A DNA stretch of 64,000 bases from Deltaproteobacteria bacterium (GCA_030690165.1 JAUYHF010000055.1:67493-131492), one strand, 5' to 3'; positions 7,662 through 17,039 are shown, counted from the stretch's first letter. Numbers and translations: made by a program. Notes: generated by a model not told the origin, from the sequence alone.

Positions 7662-9569
7662 TTAAGCAGCTCCTGGCAATGTCAATTTGAGTTTTCCACC
7701 GCAAAACGAGCAAAACAACCATGTTGAATCTATATCCCTTTTACAGGACGGACAAATATCCTTAAGTTTATACTCGCACTTAGGACATGCACTCATATTT
7801 TCATGCAACTTTTCTGCACAGTGCGGACATTCTATAATATCATCACCTAATTCGACAAAGAGGACTCTCATTAACTCTTCTATCGTGGTTAACCCATCCA
7901 ATGCCTTTTTGATACCATCGTCTCTGAGCGAAGTCATGCCTTTTGCAGCAGCCTCTTTTTTTATTACCCCTTCTGACGCATCTGTTCTAATAAGCTCCTT
8001 GATGGCTGATTCTACAGGGAGTATCTCGAAAATTCCGAGCCTTCCTTTATATCCAGTAGAGTTGCATTTATGACAGCCATTGCCATGGAAAAATGTATTT
8101 CCTTTTTTCCCGGCAAGACCTAATTTTTTCAATTCTGCCTGTGATGGATCATATGGTTCTTTGCAATCTGTACATATTTTTCTTGCGAGACGTTGAGCAA
8201 TGATGCCATTTAAAGCTGATGCAATTAAATAGGAAGGCACGCCGATATCCTTCAATCTTACTATTGTGGACACGGTGTCATTTGTGTGAAGCGTGCTTAA
8301 GACAAGATGACCGGTAAGAGAGGCTTGAATGGCAATGGTCGCTGTTTCATTATCCCGTATTTCTCCAACCATTACAACATCCGGGTCCTGTCGCAATATT
8401 GATCTGAGGCCGTAAGCAAAGGTAAGTCCTGTTTTTTCATCAATAGCTACTTGTGTTATGCCTTTAATTTCATATTCTATAGGATCTTCAAGGGTGATGA
8501 TGTTGATTGTAGGCGATTTTATAGAATTGACCATTGCATAAAGCGTTGAGGATTTTCCACTTCCCGTGGGTCCGGTAACAAGAACGATACCATGCGGTTT
8601 TTCTATCAGTCTCTCTATTGATTTTATATTTTCCTTGTTTAAACCCGTGCTGCCTAATTCCACTACACCTGATTTTGAATCCAATATGCGTATCACAATC
8701 TTTTCGCCATATTGGCTCGGGAGTGATGACACCCGCAGTTCTATTTCTCTATCCGAAACTCTAATCTTTATTTTTCCATCCTGCGGCAATCTTTTCTCGG
8801 TAATATCCAACTTTGACATAATCTTTATTCGCGAAGTAATAGCTCCCTGAAGCCATTTGGGAAGCTGCATGACATCTACCAATAAGCCGTCTATCCTGTT
8901 TCTGAGTTTGATTTCCGTCTGGTGAGGCTCTATATGTATATCGCTTGCCCGGCTGGAGACCGCGTTGAACATTATATCATTCACAAGTTTTATTATGGGC
9001 GGGAGTTCGCTCTTTTTCATATCCTCAGCAATGTTGGTGGTGGCTTCATGAACCACTTCCACGACACCCTGAGCAGACCCGAAACCCGTGCCTATCGGAA
9101 GATTAATGACTGCGTCAGCAATTGAGTAGTGATGTTTAATTGAAGTGTCTATTTCGCGCGCAGTAGAAATTGCCGGGACTATCCGGCATCTGGTTACAAG
9201 GGACAGTTCGTCTATGATGTGAAGGTTTAATGGATCAACCATAGCAACGGTCAACATGCTTCTATCAATACAAACCGGAATCAGCTTATACATAACGGCT
9301 AATTTTTGAGGGACAAGTTGGATAGCTTCAGGCTCTATTATCGTTGAACCGAGTTCAATATACTTTATGTTCAACTGCATTGAAACGGTTTGAGCAATGT
9401 CAACATCCCGGCAAACACCATTTTTAATCAAGATATCGCCGAGAGGAAGATGCTCTATTTTTTGTTCTTCGAGGGCAATTTTAAGCTGGTCTTCGGTAAT
9501 GAGGGCGGAGTCAACGAGAAGTTCTCCAAGCCGGCGCGTCTTTTTTATCTCCATATTGGGTATATCCAT
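7662..9569 (-). CDS. PilB/GspE-type assembly ATPase with MshEN domain and C-terminal double zinc ribbon
   Basis: Hexameric ATPase that powers pilus or pseudopilus assembly. The N-terminus (residues 13-65) has two 24-residue motifs, RLGELLVDSALITEDQLKIA... and PLGDILIKNGVCRD..., separated by five residues. This is the layout of the MshE N-terminal c-di-GMP-binding domain. It is followed by a GspE core with Walker A GPTGSGKSST, Asp and His boxes (GEIRDNETA, LVLSTLHTND) and a tetracysteine motif (CTDC...CHKC). Unusually, the last ~60 residues hold four more CxxC pairs, a double zinc ribbon. The gene lies between pheS and pheT rather than in the pseudopilus operon at 20-32 kb, which has its own GspE. 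635 residues. Confidence 0.92.
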   Translation of the reverse strand: MDIPNMEIKKTRRLGELLVDSALITEDQLKIALEEQKIEHLPLGDILIKNGVCRDVDIAQTVSMQLNIKYIELGSTIIEPEAIQLVPQKLAVMYKLIPVCIDRSMLTVAMVDPLNLHIIDELSLVTRCRIVPAISTAREIDTSIKHHYSIADAVINLPIGTGFGSAQGVVEVVHEATTNIAEDMKKSELPPIIKLVNDIMFNAVSSRASDIHIEPHQTEIKLRNRIDGLLVDVMQLPKWLQGAITSRIKIMSKLDITEKRLPQDGKIKIRVSDREIELRVSSLPSQYGEKIVIRILDSKSGVVELGSTGLNKENIKSIERLIEKPHGIVLVTGPTGSGKSSTLYAMVNSIKSPTINIITLEDPIEYEIKGITQVAIDEKTGLTFAYGLRSILRQDPDVVMVGEIRDNETATIAIQASLTGHLVLSTLHTNDTVSTIVRLKDIGVPSYLIASALNGIIAQRLARKICTDCKEPYDPSQAELKKLGLAGKKGNTFFHGNGCHKCNSTGYKGRLGIFEILPVESAIKELIRTDASEGVIKKEAAAKGMTSLRDDGIKKALDGLTTIEELMRVLFVELGDDIIECPHCAEKLHENMSACPKCEYKLKDICPSCKRDIDSTWLFCSFCGGKLKLTLPGAA

Positions 9570-9651
9570 GTGTTATTTAAAATAAGCATATTTAAAAAAA
9601 TGAATCCGTGAAGTTTTTAAAAGCCTATTTGCGGTTATCTTTAGATAAGGG

Positions 9652-10668
9652 TTAAAACTGCATTAGGAACCTGACATCATTTTCAAAAAAGAGCCTTATA
9701 TCATCTATTCCAAATTTAAGCATTGCGATGCGCTCTATGCCCATACCAAACGCAAAACCGGCAAACCTCTCAACATCATACCCCACAGCCTTGAACACCA
9801 TCGGATGAATCATGCCGGCGCCAAGTATTTCCAGCCATCCGCTATTCTTGCACACGCGGCAACCCTTGCCATTGCATATAACACACTGAATATCCACTTC
9901 TGCACTCGGCTCTGTAAATGGGAAAAAACTCGGTCTGAAACGAATGGTTGTATCTTCTCCAAAGAGAGAATGGAGAAAGACACTGAGAACACCTTTGAGG
10001 TCGCCAAATGTAATGAATTCATCCACCATAAACCCTTCCACTTGGTGAAACATTGGCGTATGGGTTATATCCGAATCCCTTCTGTAGACTTTTCCGGGGG
10101 CAACTACCCTTAAAGGAGGTTTTTGCCCCTGCATTACCCTTATCTGCACAGGAGAGGTGTGTGTCCTAAGAAGCAAATCACCGCTTATATAAAATGTATC
10201 CTGCATGTCCCTTGCAGGATGGTCTTTTTGTATATTGAGGGCCTCAAAATTATAATAATCAGTTTCAATCTCAGGGCCTTCTGCTGCTTGAAAACCCATA
10301 CCGAAAAATATCCTGACCACCTCATCCATCACTTGGGTTATCGGGTGCCTCTTTCCTAGCCGGCCATATCTTCCCGGCAGGGTTACATCAACCTTTTCGG
10401 CCCTTAGTTTTTCTTCCTTTTCTCTCTTTACAATATCTGCTAAAAGGCTATTTATCTTATTCTCTATTCTGGCTTTTATGGTGTTTATCAACTCTCCTGC
10501 AATTGGCCGTTCTTCAGAGGAAAGTTTCCCCAGTTCTCTTGTAAGAGAGGCAAGTTCTCCTTTCCTGCCAAGATACTTAACCTTAAGTTCCAGAATAGCT
10601 TCTTTGTTTTTAACAAAGTTTATCTCCTCAAAGGCAGCTTTTTCTAGTTGCTGAAGCTTGTCTCTCAT
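9652..10668 (-). CDS. pheS: Phenylalanyl-tRNA synthetase alpha subunit PheS
   Basis: Catalytic subunit of PheRS. The 338-residue protein has an N-terminal coiled coil and a class II core with motif 2 ([11 protein letters not shown]) and motif 3 ([14 protein letters not shown]). A cysteine-rich [12 protein letters not shown] segment occurs in a variant of bacterial PheS. Its ATG overlaps the rplT stop by 4 nt (ATGA), so the two are translationally coupled. pheT does not follow directly; the ATPase gene at 7662-9569 is interposed. Confidence 0.97.
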   Translation of the reverse strand: MRDKLQQLEKAAFEEINFVKNKEAILELKVKYLGRKGELASLTRELGKLSSEERPIAGELINTIKARIENKINSLLADIVKREKEEKLRAEKVDVTLPGRYGRLGKRHPITQVMDEVVRIFFGMGFQAAEGPEIETDYYNFEALNIQKDHPARDMQDTFYISGDLLLRTHTSPVQIRVMQGQKPPLRVVAPGKVYRRDSDITHTPMFHQVEGFMVDEFITFGDLKGVLSVFLHSLFGEDTTIRFRPSFFPFTEPSAEVDIQCVICNGKGCRVCKNSGWLEILGAGMIHPMVFKAVGYDVERFAGFAFGMGIERIAMLKFGIDDIRLFFENDVRFLMQF

Positions 10669-11024
10669 GCGCTTAAACTTGCCTTTGCAATGGAAACAAT
10701 CTGTGAGAACCCTCGGGGGTCGTTTATCGCAAGATAGGCAAGATTCTTTCTATCCACTTCTACATTAGCCTTTTTCATACCCTTCATGAACTGGCTGTAG
10801 GATATATCGTTCAATCTTGTTGCAGCGTTTATCCTGGCTATCCAAAGGCTTCTGAATTCCCTTTTCTTTGCCTTTCTATCCCTGTACGCATAAGCCATGG
10901 CTCTATCAACAGCCTCTGTTGCAATGCGATACAAATTGCCCCTGGCGCCCCTCATTCCTTTGGCAGCCTTTAATATCTTTCTTTTTTTCTTTTTGGCATT
11001 AACTGCTCTTTTTACTCTCGGCAT
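10665..11024 (-). CDS. rplT: 50S ribosomal protein L20
   Basis: Ribosomal protein that binds 23S rRNA early in 50S assembly. The sequence [16 protein letters not shown], the [15 protein letters not shown] segment and [11 protein letters not shown] are L20 hallmarks; 119 residues is standard. It sits in the conserved infC-rpmI-rplT order and overlaps pheS by 4 nt. L20 is the usual feedback repressor of such operons, though I cannot point to its operator here. Confidence 0.98.
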   Translation of the reverse strand: MPRVKRAVNAKKKKRKILKAAKGMRGARGNLYRIATEAVDRAMAYAYRDRKAKKREFRSLWIARINAATRLNDISYSQFMKGMKKANVEVDRKNLAYLAINDPRGFSQIVSIAKASLSA

Positions 11025-11055
11025 ATTTTTATGACTCCTTTCTCATTTAATATTT

Positions 11056-11142
11056 ATAAGATTTCAAGTCACAAGTCACAAGTGAAAATTCGAAACTTGT
11101 TTCTTGTAACTTGTGTCTTACAACCGGTGCCTTGTGACTCTG
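11056..11142. repeat. Inverted low-complexity tract between rpmI and rplT
   Basis: The plus strand reads tandem AAGTCACAAGTCACAAGT units, then the reverse type ACTTGTTTCTTGTAACTTGT. The two halves can pair into a long imperfect hairpin. The sequence differs from other spacers but has the same design: short direct repeats followed by their complement. Confidence 0.65.
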
Positions 11143-11340
11143 TTATCCGTAGGGCAGCAACTTTTTTATCTGGTCATGATTAGCCTTTTCAACATACACG
11201 GCATTTCTCATACCCCGCGATGTTCTTGCGGAATTGGACAGCAATAGATGTCTGCGGCCCGCCCTTGCCCTTTTCAACTTTCCAGTGCCTGTAATGCTGA
11301 AACGTTTTGCTGCACCGCTTTTGGTCTTTAACTTTGGCAT
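11143..11340 (-). CDS. rpmI: 50S ribosomal protein L35
   Basis: 65-residue basic ribosomal protein beginning MPKLKTKSGAAKRFSITGTG with the KRARAGRRHLL segment, the standard L35 length and sequence. It lies between infC and rplT as in nearly all bacteria. The spacers on both sides are low-complexity inverted tracts rather than tight junctions. Confidence 0.98.
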   Translation of the reverse strand: MPKLKTKSGAAKRFSITGTGKLKRARAGRRHLLLSNSARTSRGMRNAVYVEKANHDQIKKLLPYG

Positions 11341-11349
11341 AAATCCTCC

Positions 11350-11438
11350 CTTTTTATAGTGTCAAAGTGTCGTAGGGTCAAAGAGTCATAGCTCTTGATA
11401 CTTTGACTCTCTGACTCCTTGATACTTTAACTCTCTCT
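11350..11438. repeat. Inverted low-complexity tract between infC and rpmI
   Basis: Units of the type GTCAAAGAGTCATAG on the left and CTTTGACTCTCTGACTCCTTG on the right can pair across the spacer. No promoter or gene is evident. It has the same design as the tract at 11056-11142 with a different repeat unit. Confidence 0.6.
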
Positions 11439-11439
11439 T

Positions 11440-11952
11440 TTACTTTCCCGCCGGGGCAATGATCATTATCAGGCTTTTGCCCTCCATCCGCGGCTGCTGT
11501 TCTATAACACCTTTATCTTTAATTACATCCACTACCTTCTTAAGCATTTCTCTTCCCAGATCTATATGCGCAAGCTCCCTTCCCCTGAATACGATAGTAA
11601 TCTTGGCCTTATCTCCATCGGCGAGGAATCTTTCTACATGCCGCATCTTAAACTGAAAATCATGTTCATCTGTTTTTGATCTCAACTTAACTTCTTTAAG
11701 ATGGATTACGGCCTGTTTCTTTTTTGCCTCGTGAGCCTTCTTGCTCAGTTGGTATTTATATTTCCCATAATCCATTATCCGGCACACCGGAGGAACCGCA
11801 TTCGGCGATATTTCTACAAGGTCCAAACCTGCTTCTTCCGCAATTTTTATACCATCCCTCGTAGCCATGATACCAAGCTGTGCCCCCTCCTTGTCAAGCA
11901 CCCTCACCTGCGGAGCCCGTATCCATCTGTTTATTCTTGTGTGATCTTTTAT
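11440..11952 (-). CDS. infC: Translation initiation factor IF-3, apparent AUA start codon
   Basis: IF-3 binds the 30S subunit and proofreads initiation codons and fMet-tRNA. The frame shows the N-domain INRWIRAPQVRVLDKEG and the linker and C-domain IVFRGRELAHIDLG. The conserved N-terminus extends upstream of the only GTG (11907) and contains no ATG. An optimal AGGAGGTG lies 7 nt before an in-frame ATA at 11950-11952, which gives IKDHTRINRW and 170 residues, the normal size. IF-3 genes are known for rare AUU/AUA/AUC starts that let IF-3 repress its own translation, so I take ATA as the start. It is downstream of thrS. Confidence 0.93.
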   Translation of the reverse strand: MKDHTRINRWIRAPQVRVLDKEGAQLGIMATRDGIKIAEEAGLDLVEISPNAVPPVCRIMDYGKYKYQLSKKAHEAKKKQAVIHLKEVKLRSKTDEHDFQFKMRHVERFLADGDKAKITIVFRGRELAHIDLGREMLKKVVDVIKDKGVIEQQPRMEGKSLIMIIAPAGK

Positions 11953-11975
11953 AACACCACCTCCTGATTTATCCC

Positions 11976-13901
11976 TTATGATAAGGGTTTATTATTTTTC
12001 TTAATAGTCTCTATAAAATTTTCAACAGACATAAAAGGCATTGGCTTTGCGCCGCTTCTTCCTCGGGGTGAAAATTCTTTTTTTTCTTCTTCTTGACTGC
12101 CTATTACGAGCATATACGGAATCTTTTTTAATTCAGCCTCTCTTATCTTCAGCCCGAGTTTTTCATTTCTTGTATCAAGCTCTGCCCGTATATCCTCTTT
12201 GCGCAGCGCATCAAATATCCCTTTTGCATATCCATTGTTTTTTTCAGTGATGGCAAGTACGATAACCTGCACAGGTGCAAGCCACAATGGGAATGCCCCT
12301 GCGTAATGCTCTATCAAAACCCCGAAAAATCTCTCAAGGGAACCCATGAGGGCCCTGTGCAGCATTATTGGCTGGTGATCTTTATCATCCTCTCCTCTGT
12401 AAGCCACATTAAATCTTTGCGGGAGGTTAAAGTCAACCTGGATGGTTGAACACTGCCACGCCCTTCCGAGTATGTCCCTTATCTTTATATCTATCTTCGG
12501 GCCATAAAAAACCCCTTCACCGGGGTCAATCTGAAATTTTAGCCCTGTCTTTTCCAGCGACTGCTTTAACGCATTCTCTGCCTTTGCCCAGTTATCAAGG
12601 GCGCCGACAAATTTTTCAGGCCTTGTGGAAAGATATATATCGTAGCTATTAAACCCAAAACTCCTTAATATGTAAAGAGTAAAATTCAACACACTACTAA
12701 TCTCATCTTCAAGTTGTTCCGGCCTGCAAAAGATGTGGGCGTCATCCTGGGTAAACCCCCTCACACGCATCAAGCCGTGAAGCACCCCTGACCGTTCAAA
12801 TCTGTAGACGGTTCCAAGTTCAGCATAGCGGATGGGCAAATCCCTGTAGCTCCTAAGTTGGCTCCGGTATATCTGTATATGAAACGGACAGTTCATCGGC
12901 TTCACAATAAAATCCTGGCCCTCAATATCCATGGGCGAATAAAGATTCTCTTTGTAAAAATCCCAATGCCCGCTCGTCTTCCACAAATCAACCTTGGCTA
13001 TATGCGGCGTATAGATGATTTGATAGCCGTGCCTGTAATGCTCCTTTTTCCAAAAATCCTCTATGACACTTCTGATAACCGCGCCGTTCGGATGCCAGCA
13101 GACAAGCCCTGAACCGATGTCATCGTTTATACTGAAAAGGTCCAACTCTTTGCCCAGCTTTCTATGGTCTCTCTTTTTCGCCTCTTCTATCCTGTAAAGA
13201 TAATTATCCAACTCCTTTTTTGTGGGAAATGCCGCGCCGTAAATCCTCTGGAGCATCTTATTCTTTTCACTACCCCTCCAGTAGGCGCCTGCAATACTTA
13301 AGAGTTTAAATGCCTTTATCCATCCTGTTGAAGGAAGGTGCGGGCCGCGGCACAGGTCAACAAAAGCATCCTGTTTATAAACGCTCACCTTGTCCTCAGG
13401 TATATCATTTATGAGTTCCTGTTTATAAGTCTCGCCCATTTCGCCAAACAGTTCCATCGCCTCTTTCCTGCCCATCTCTATCCGAAGAAAAGGCTTATTC
13501 TTTTTTATAATCTCAAGCATGCGATTTTCTATTTTTTCCAGATCTTCAGGGGTAAAAGAACGGGGCGAATCAAAGTCATAATAAAAACCATCTTCTATAG
13601 ACGGACCTATTGTAACCTTTACATCACTGCCAAAAACCTCCTTTACTGCCTGGGCCATAACATGGGATGCGGAATGGCGGTAGATTTCAAGCCCCTCTTT
13701 TGAACCAATCGCAATTGGCTTTATACGGCTGTCAGCATTTAACTGAAATGAGAGATCAACATACCTTTCATCAATCTGCGCTGCCACAGTATTTTTTAAA
13801 AGCCCCTTATCAAAGTCTTTTAAAACATCTTCTGCTGCAACGCCGGCTGGATATTCTTTAAGCTTCCCGTCAGGAAATGTTATTTTGATTAAATGATTCA
13901 T
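11976..13901 (-). CDS. thrS: Threonyl-tRNA synthetase
   Basis: Charges tRNA-Thr. Domains in order are TGS (residues ~1-60), the editing/SAD domain, the class II core with MNCPFHIQIYR (zinc and active-site cysteine) and MLHRALMGSLERFFG (motif 3), and the anticodon-binding domain. About 641 residues, family length. I place the start at the ATG at 13901 (MNHLIKITFPDGK), which fits the TGS domain; a second ATG six codons upstream adds only MLFFNH. The small inverted repeat CCCTTATGATAAGGG (11974-11988) spans its 3' end just before infC. Confidence 0.97.
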   Translation of the reverse strand: MNHLIKITFPDGKLKEYPAGVAAEDVLKDFDKGLLKNTVAAQIDERYVDLSFQLNADSRIKPIAIGSKEGLEIYRHSASHVMAQAVKEVFGSDVKVTIGPSIEDGFYYDFDSPRSFTPEDLEKIENRMLEIIKKNKPFLRIEMGRKEAMELFGEMGETYKQELINDIPEDKVSVYKQDAFVDLCRGPHLPSTGWIKAFKLLSIAGAYWRGSEKNKMLQRIYGAAFPTKKELDNYLYRIEEAKKRDHRKLGKELDLFSINDDIGSGLVCWHPNGAVIRSVIEDFWKKEHYRHGYQIIYTPHIAKVDLWKTSGHWDFYKENLYSPMDIEGQDFIVKPMNCPFHIQIYRSQLRSYRDLPIRYAELGTVYRFERSGVLHGLMRVRGFTQDDAHIFCRPEQLEDEISSVLNFTLYILRSFGFNSYDIYLSTRPEKFVGALDNWAKAENALKQSLEKTGLKFQIDPGEGVFYGPKIDIKIRDILGRAWQCSTIQVDFNLPQRFNVAYRGEDDKDHQPIMLHRALMGSLERFFGVLIEHYAGAFPLWLAPVQVIVLAITEKNNGYAKGIFDALRKEDIRAELDTRNEKLGLKIREAELKKIPYMLVIGSQEEEKKEFSPRGRSGAKPMPFMSVENFIETIKKNNKPLS

Positions 13902-13939
13902 ATGGTTAAAAAACAACAAAAGGCATCAACCCTACTATA

Positions 13940-14010
13940 AAACAGATTGAGGATTAGGTTAAGGTTAAATATTTCCTCAACCTTTACCTCAACCTTTACC
14001 TGTAGTTATA
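13940..14010. repeat. (GGTTAA)n / (TTAACC)n inverted tract upstream of thrS
   Basis: The plus strand reads GGATTAGGTTAAGGTTAAAT, then CCTCAACCTTTACCTCAACC, forming an imperfect hairpin. Near-identical tracts lie at 18720-18790 and 34136-34228. They superficially resemble telomere repeats but are short and interstitial. Confidence 0.7.
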
Positions 14011-14065
14011 GGGGTGATACCTTTTTAATTTAAATACTACAAAATCCTTCTCCGTCCAATTTAAT

Positions 14066-14142
14066 TGGTAGGCACGGGCGGTCTCGAACCGCCGACCTCT
14101 ACCGTGTCAAGGTAGCGCTCTAACCCCTGAGCTACGCGCCTA
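14066..14142 (-). tRNA. tRNA-Val (GAC)
   Basis: Complete 77-nt cloverleaf with encoded CCA. Acceptor TAGGCGC/GTGCCTA (one G-U pair), D arm GCTCAGGGGTTAGAGC, anticodon stem-loop CTACC-TTGACAC-GGTAG giving GAC, T loop GGTTCGAGACC. It lies downstream of the radical SAM gene on the same strand. Confidence 0.97.
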
Positions 14143-14225
14143 TAGCTTTACGCAGCAGAAACAACCGCACTGGATCGAAATTTTATCATAACAAACAAGA
14201 CTGTCAAGGAATTTATTGAAGAATA

Positions 14226-15047
14226 TCAAAGAGATGTAATAAGGCCTTTATCCACCAGTTCCCTAAACGACTGGTGATATGGACCGGCTAATATGTTCTT
14301 TTCTAATATTTCAGTTGGCTGGAGACCGAGTCTGATTATCGGAATTCTTCTATCATTGAATAAAGAAACAAGTTTTTTGCATATATCCGTCATTTCAGTT
14401 AAAGACCATGGATTATATGAGCCCAAGAGATACATCTTTTCCAAAGGGGTATCCCTTATAACAAGGGTTGGATAGATTCTGACAAAATCAGGCTGAAGCT
14501 CTACAGCTTTAGCGGCAGTAAAGAGTATAGTATCTCTGGTATCCCCCGGCAGACCCGGCATAATCTGAAGGCCGGCCTTAAAGCCATGTTTTTTTAATAG
14601 CATAACTGCCGCAGTGGTATCTTTTGCTTTATGCCCCCTGCCTGAAAGCCTCAATACTTCATCCGACATAGACTGAACGCCAAGCTCAACTGTTTCAACC
14701 GTGTATTTTTTTAAAAGTGACAACCCTTCATCTGTTATATAATCCGGCCTTGTGGATATCCTTATAGAATCTATTAAACCATCGCCTATAAACCCGCAGG
14801 CTGTGGATAAAAATCCTTCTTGCATATTTTTATCCAGGCCTGTAAAACTACCCCCGTAAAAGGCAATTTCTTTTCTGCCTGAGCCTTTCCATGTCTTTAA
14901 ATATGTGCGGACTATGTTTGACACTTCATTTACATCAGGCAGTTTTTCTTTGCCTGTTATTTTTGATTGATTGCAAAAAACACACTGGTGGGGACAGCCT
15001 TGTTGGGGGATGAAAATAGGAATTATGAGTTGTTTTTTTCTAGCCAT
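14226..15047 (-). CDS. Elp3-like radical SAM protein, function unknown
   Basis: Radical SAM protein of the Elp3/COG1243-like group. The cluster motif is CPHQCVFC near residue 18, with FYGGSFTGL as the next strand and GLQIMPGLPGDT later, all as in Elp3-type enzymes. It has no acetyltransferase domain, and at about 273 residues it is the short bacterial form. It follows rnc by 11 nt, an arrangement I associate with deltaproteobacterial genomes. The ATG at 15047 (MARKKQLIIPIF) is chosen over an upstream one; neither has a clear ribosome site. The substrate is not known. Confidence 0.8.
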   Translation of the reverse strand: MARKKQLIIPIFIPQQGCPHQCVFCNQSKITGKEKLPDVNEVSNIVRTYLKTWKGSGRKEIAFYGGSFTGLDKNMQEGFLSTACGFIGDGLIDSIRISTRPDYITDEGLSLLKKYTVETVELGVQSMSDEVLRLSGRGHKAKDTTAAVMLLKKHGFKAGLQIMPGLPGDTRDTILFTAAKAVELQPDFVRIYPTLVIRDTPLEKMYLLGSYNPWSLTEMTDICKKLVSLFNDRRIPIIRLGLQPTEILEKNILAGPYHQSFRELVDKGLITSL

Positions 15048-15081
15048 ATTGAAATACGGGTTATAGGTCATGGGTTATAGG

Positions 15082-15810
15082 CTAAGGGCTTTCATTACCT
15101 TGTACCCGAGTCTTTATCTTTTCCAATCCCTCCATTGCAGCTCGCTGTTCAGCCTCTTTCTTGGCCTTTCCCTGACCTCTTCCAAATCTTTCGCCGTTAA
15201 TCAACACCTCAACTTCAAAAACTTTATTATGCTCAGGCCCTGTTTCACTGATAAGTCTGTAGCCTGGCGCAGCCTTGAAAATCTCCTGAGTCTGTTCCTG
15301 GAGTTCTGTTTTATAATCCATGGAGATCTCTGTAACAGAAACATCTTGTATTAGAAAAGAAAATTGTCCTGCTACAAGAGAAAATGCCGACTCAAACCCT
15401 CCGTCCAGATATACTGCTGCTATGACTGCCTCATACGCATCAGAGAGTATGGAAGGCTTTCCCCTTCCGCCTGTAAGCTCTTCGCCCTTGCCGAGAAGAA
15501 GATGCCTGCCCAATTCAATATCCATTGCAAGTTTGGCCAGAGTATTTTCATTTACCAGTCTTGCCCTGAACTTAGACAGCACCCCCTCGTCAGCATCAGG
15601 GAATCTTTTAATAAGAAGATGGCTTACTACTATGGAAAGAACCGCATCACCCAAAAATTCCAGCCTCTCGTTGTTCTCCATATTCTGGTCTCCCCTCTCA
15701 TTAAGAAAAGACCTGTGAACAAGGGCATGAAGAAGGATACTGATATCATTGAAGGTATAAGGAAGCCTTGATGCAAGTCCTTCCAATTCTTTTTTATCGG
15801 CCAACTGCAT
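15082..15810 (-). CDS. rnc: Ribonuclease III
   Basis: Double-strand-specific endoribonuclease for rRNA and mRNA processing. The 242-residue protein has the RNase III signature NERLEFLGDAVL, the second acidic motif SDAYEAVIAAVYLDGG (catalytic Asp/Glu), and a C-terminal dsRNA-binding domain (DYKTELQEQTQEI to GKAKKEAEQRAA). Family length. It lies between mnmA and the radical SAM gene on one strand. Confidence 0.97.
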   Translation of the reverse strand: MQLADKKELEGLASRLPYTFNDISILLHALVHRSFLNERGDQNMENNERLEFLGDAVLSIVVSHLLIKRFPDADEGVLSKFRARLVNENTLAKLAMDIELGRHLLLGKGEELTGGRGKPSILSDAYEAVIAAVYLDGGFESAFSLVAGQFSFLIQDVSVTEISMDYKTELQEQTQEIFKAAPGYRLISETGPEHNKVFEVEVLINGERFGRGQGKAKKEAEQRAAMEGLEKIKTRVQGNESP

Positions 15811-15866
15811 AACCTGTTATCCTCTCTCCGTTTATCTCATTGCATATAACGTCTTCAGGGCTTCCT

Positions 15867-16946
15867 TCATCCTTCAATCCAGCCTCCGCCGATAACCTCG
15901 TTGCCTCTGTAAAAAACCACCCCCTGGCCAGGGGTTATTGATTTCTCGCGCCTTTTAAAACAGACCTTTACCTTGCCGTCTGCCAAAGGGATTACCGTTG
16001 CATCTGCGCCTTTATGGCGGTACCTTATCATGGCAGTTACATCTATCGGGCCATCAGGCAAGGGTATGCCTACCCAGTTTGTCTCCTTTGCAATAAGGCT
16101 GTCTCTGAACAAATTCTCCTCAGGACCGACGACAAGCCTATTCCTGGCCGCATCTAATTTAAGCGCATATAATGGCTCATCCTTTGTTACGCCAAGTCCT
16201 TTTCTCTGTCCGATTGTATATTTATAAAGCCCGTTATGCATGCCGATAACATTGCCCGATGTATCCGCTATCTCGCCGTGTGCATCCATCCTACCGAGCC
16301 TCTGGCTTATAAATGACGGATAATCTTCTTCCACAAAACATATCTCCTGGCTGTCTTTCTTCTCCGCAACATTCAGGCTGAATTTCTTTGCAAGGCCTCT
16401 AACCTCTGCTTTTGTCAAATCACCAAGAGGGAATTTTATCCGCTGTAACTGATTCTGTGTCATTGTAAAAAGGAAATAAGACTGGTCCTTTGATACATCT
16501 CTGCCTTTCAGGAGCAGATACCGTCCTCTATCCTCATCGTAACTTACCCTTGCGTAGTGACCTGTTGCAAGAAAATCCGCCTCAAGTTCCAGCGCCCTTC
16601 TTAAAAGCGTCTCAAATTTTAAGACCTGGTTGCATTTAAGGCACGGGTTTGGCGTCTCACCCTTCAGATAGCTGTTGACAAAATAATCCACCACTTCCTT
16701 TAAAAATACCTCTTCAAAGTTAACAACATAAAATGGGATATCAAGTTTGTCAGCAACCCTCCTGGCATCATAGAGGTCATCCAGAGAACAGCAGCTTCCC
16801 GGCCTGTCTTTTTCCCCATCGGTGTAGTCCCACAACTGCATGGAGATGCCTATGACATCATAGCCCTGCTCTTTAAGAAGCGCGGCCGCAGTGGATGAGT
16901 CCACTCCGCCGCTCATGGCAATAACAACACGCTTTGGTTTATCCAT
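15867..16946 (-). CDS. mnmA: tRNA-specific 2-thiouridylase MnmA
   Basis: Uses ATP and persulfide sulfur to make 2-thiouridine at the wobble position of tRNA-Lys, Glu and Gln. The PP-loop SGGVDSS, the catalytic cysteine in NPCLKCNQ and the second cysteine in QEICFVEE are present. The ATG at 16946 (MDKPKRVVIAMSGG) follows AGGAG by 5 nt. Longer in-frame starts run into the intrinsic terminator at 16980-17010 and are rejected. About 359 residues. It lies just downstream of iscU and iscS, its sulfur source. Confidence 0.96.
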   Translation of the reverse strand: MDKPKRVVIAMSGGVDSSTAAALLKEQGYDVIGISMQLWDYTDGEKDRPGSCCSLDDLYDARRVADKLDIPFYVVNFEEVFLKEVVDYFVNSYLKGETPNPCLKCNQVLKFETLLRRALELEADFLATGHYARVSYDEDRGRYLLLKGRDVSKDQSYFLFTMTQNQLQRIKFPLGDLTKAEVRGLAKKFSLNVAEKKDSQEICFVEEDYPSFISQRLGRMDAHGEIADTSGNVIGMHNGLYKYTIGQRKGLGVTKDEPLYALKLDAARNRLVVGPEENLFRDSLIAKETNWVGIPLPDGPIDVTAMIRYRHKGADATVIPLADGKVKVCFKRREKSITPGQGVVFYRGNEVIGGGWIEG

Positions 16947-16979
16947 AATCTCCTGTAACTTTCCGTGCGTCTTCATTGG

Positions 16980-17010
16980 TAAAAAAATGGCGGACTGTAT
17001 GTCCGCCATA
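16980..17010 (-). terminator. Intrinsic terminator after iscU
   Basis: On the minus strand TGGCGGAC-loop-GTCCGCCA forms an 8-bp G+C-rich stem followed by seven T. It lies between the iscU stop (17040) and the mnmA start (16946), so isc transcription should end here at least in part. Confidence 0.9.
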
Positions 17011-17039
17011 AAAGCCGTTTAATATTTGTCTCTTACAGC

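Noticed and set aside
13940-14010. TTAACC/GGTTAA units as telomere- or CRISPR-like arrays.
   Set aside because: Units are imperfect and only a few copies long, with no spacers of uniform length and no cas genes. The tracts are interstitial inverted repeats.
16947-17009. Longer form of MnmA starting at ATG 17009.
   Set aside because: It would start inside the iscU terminator hairpin. ATG 16946 has a proper AGGAG site and the family N-terminus.
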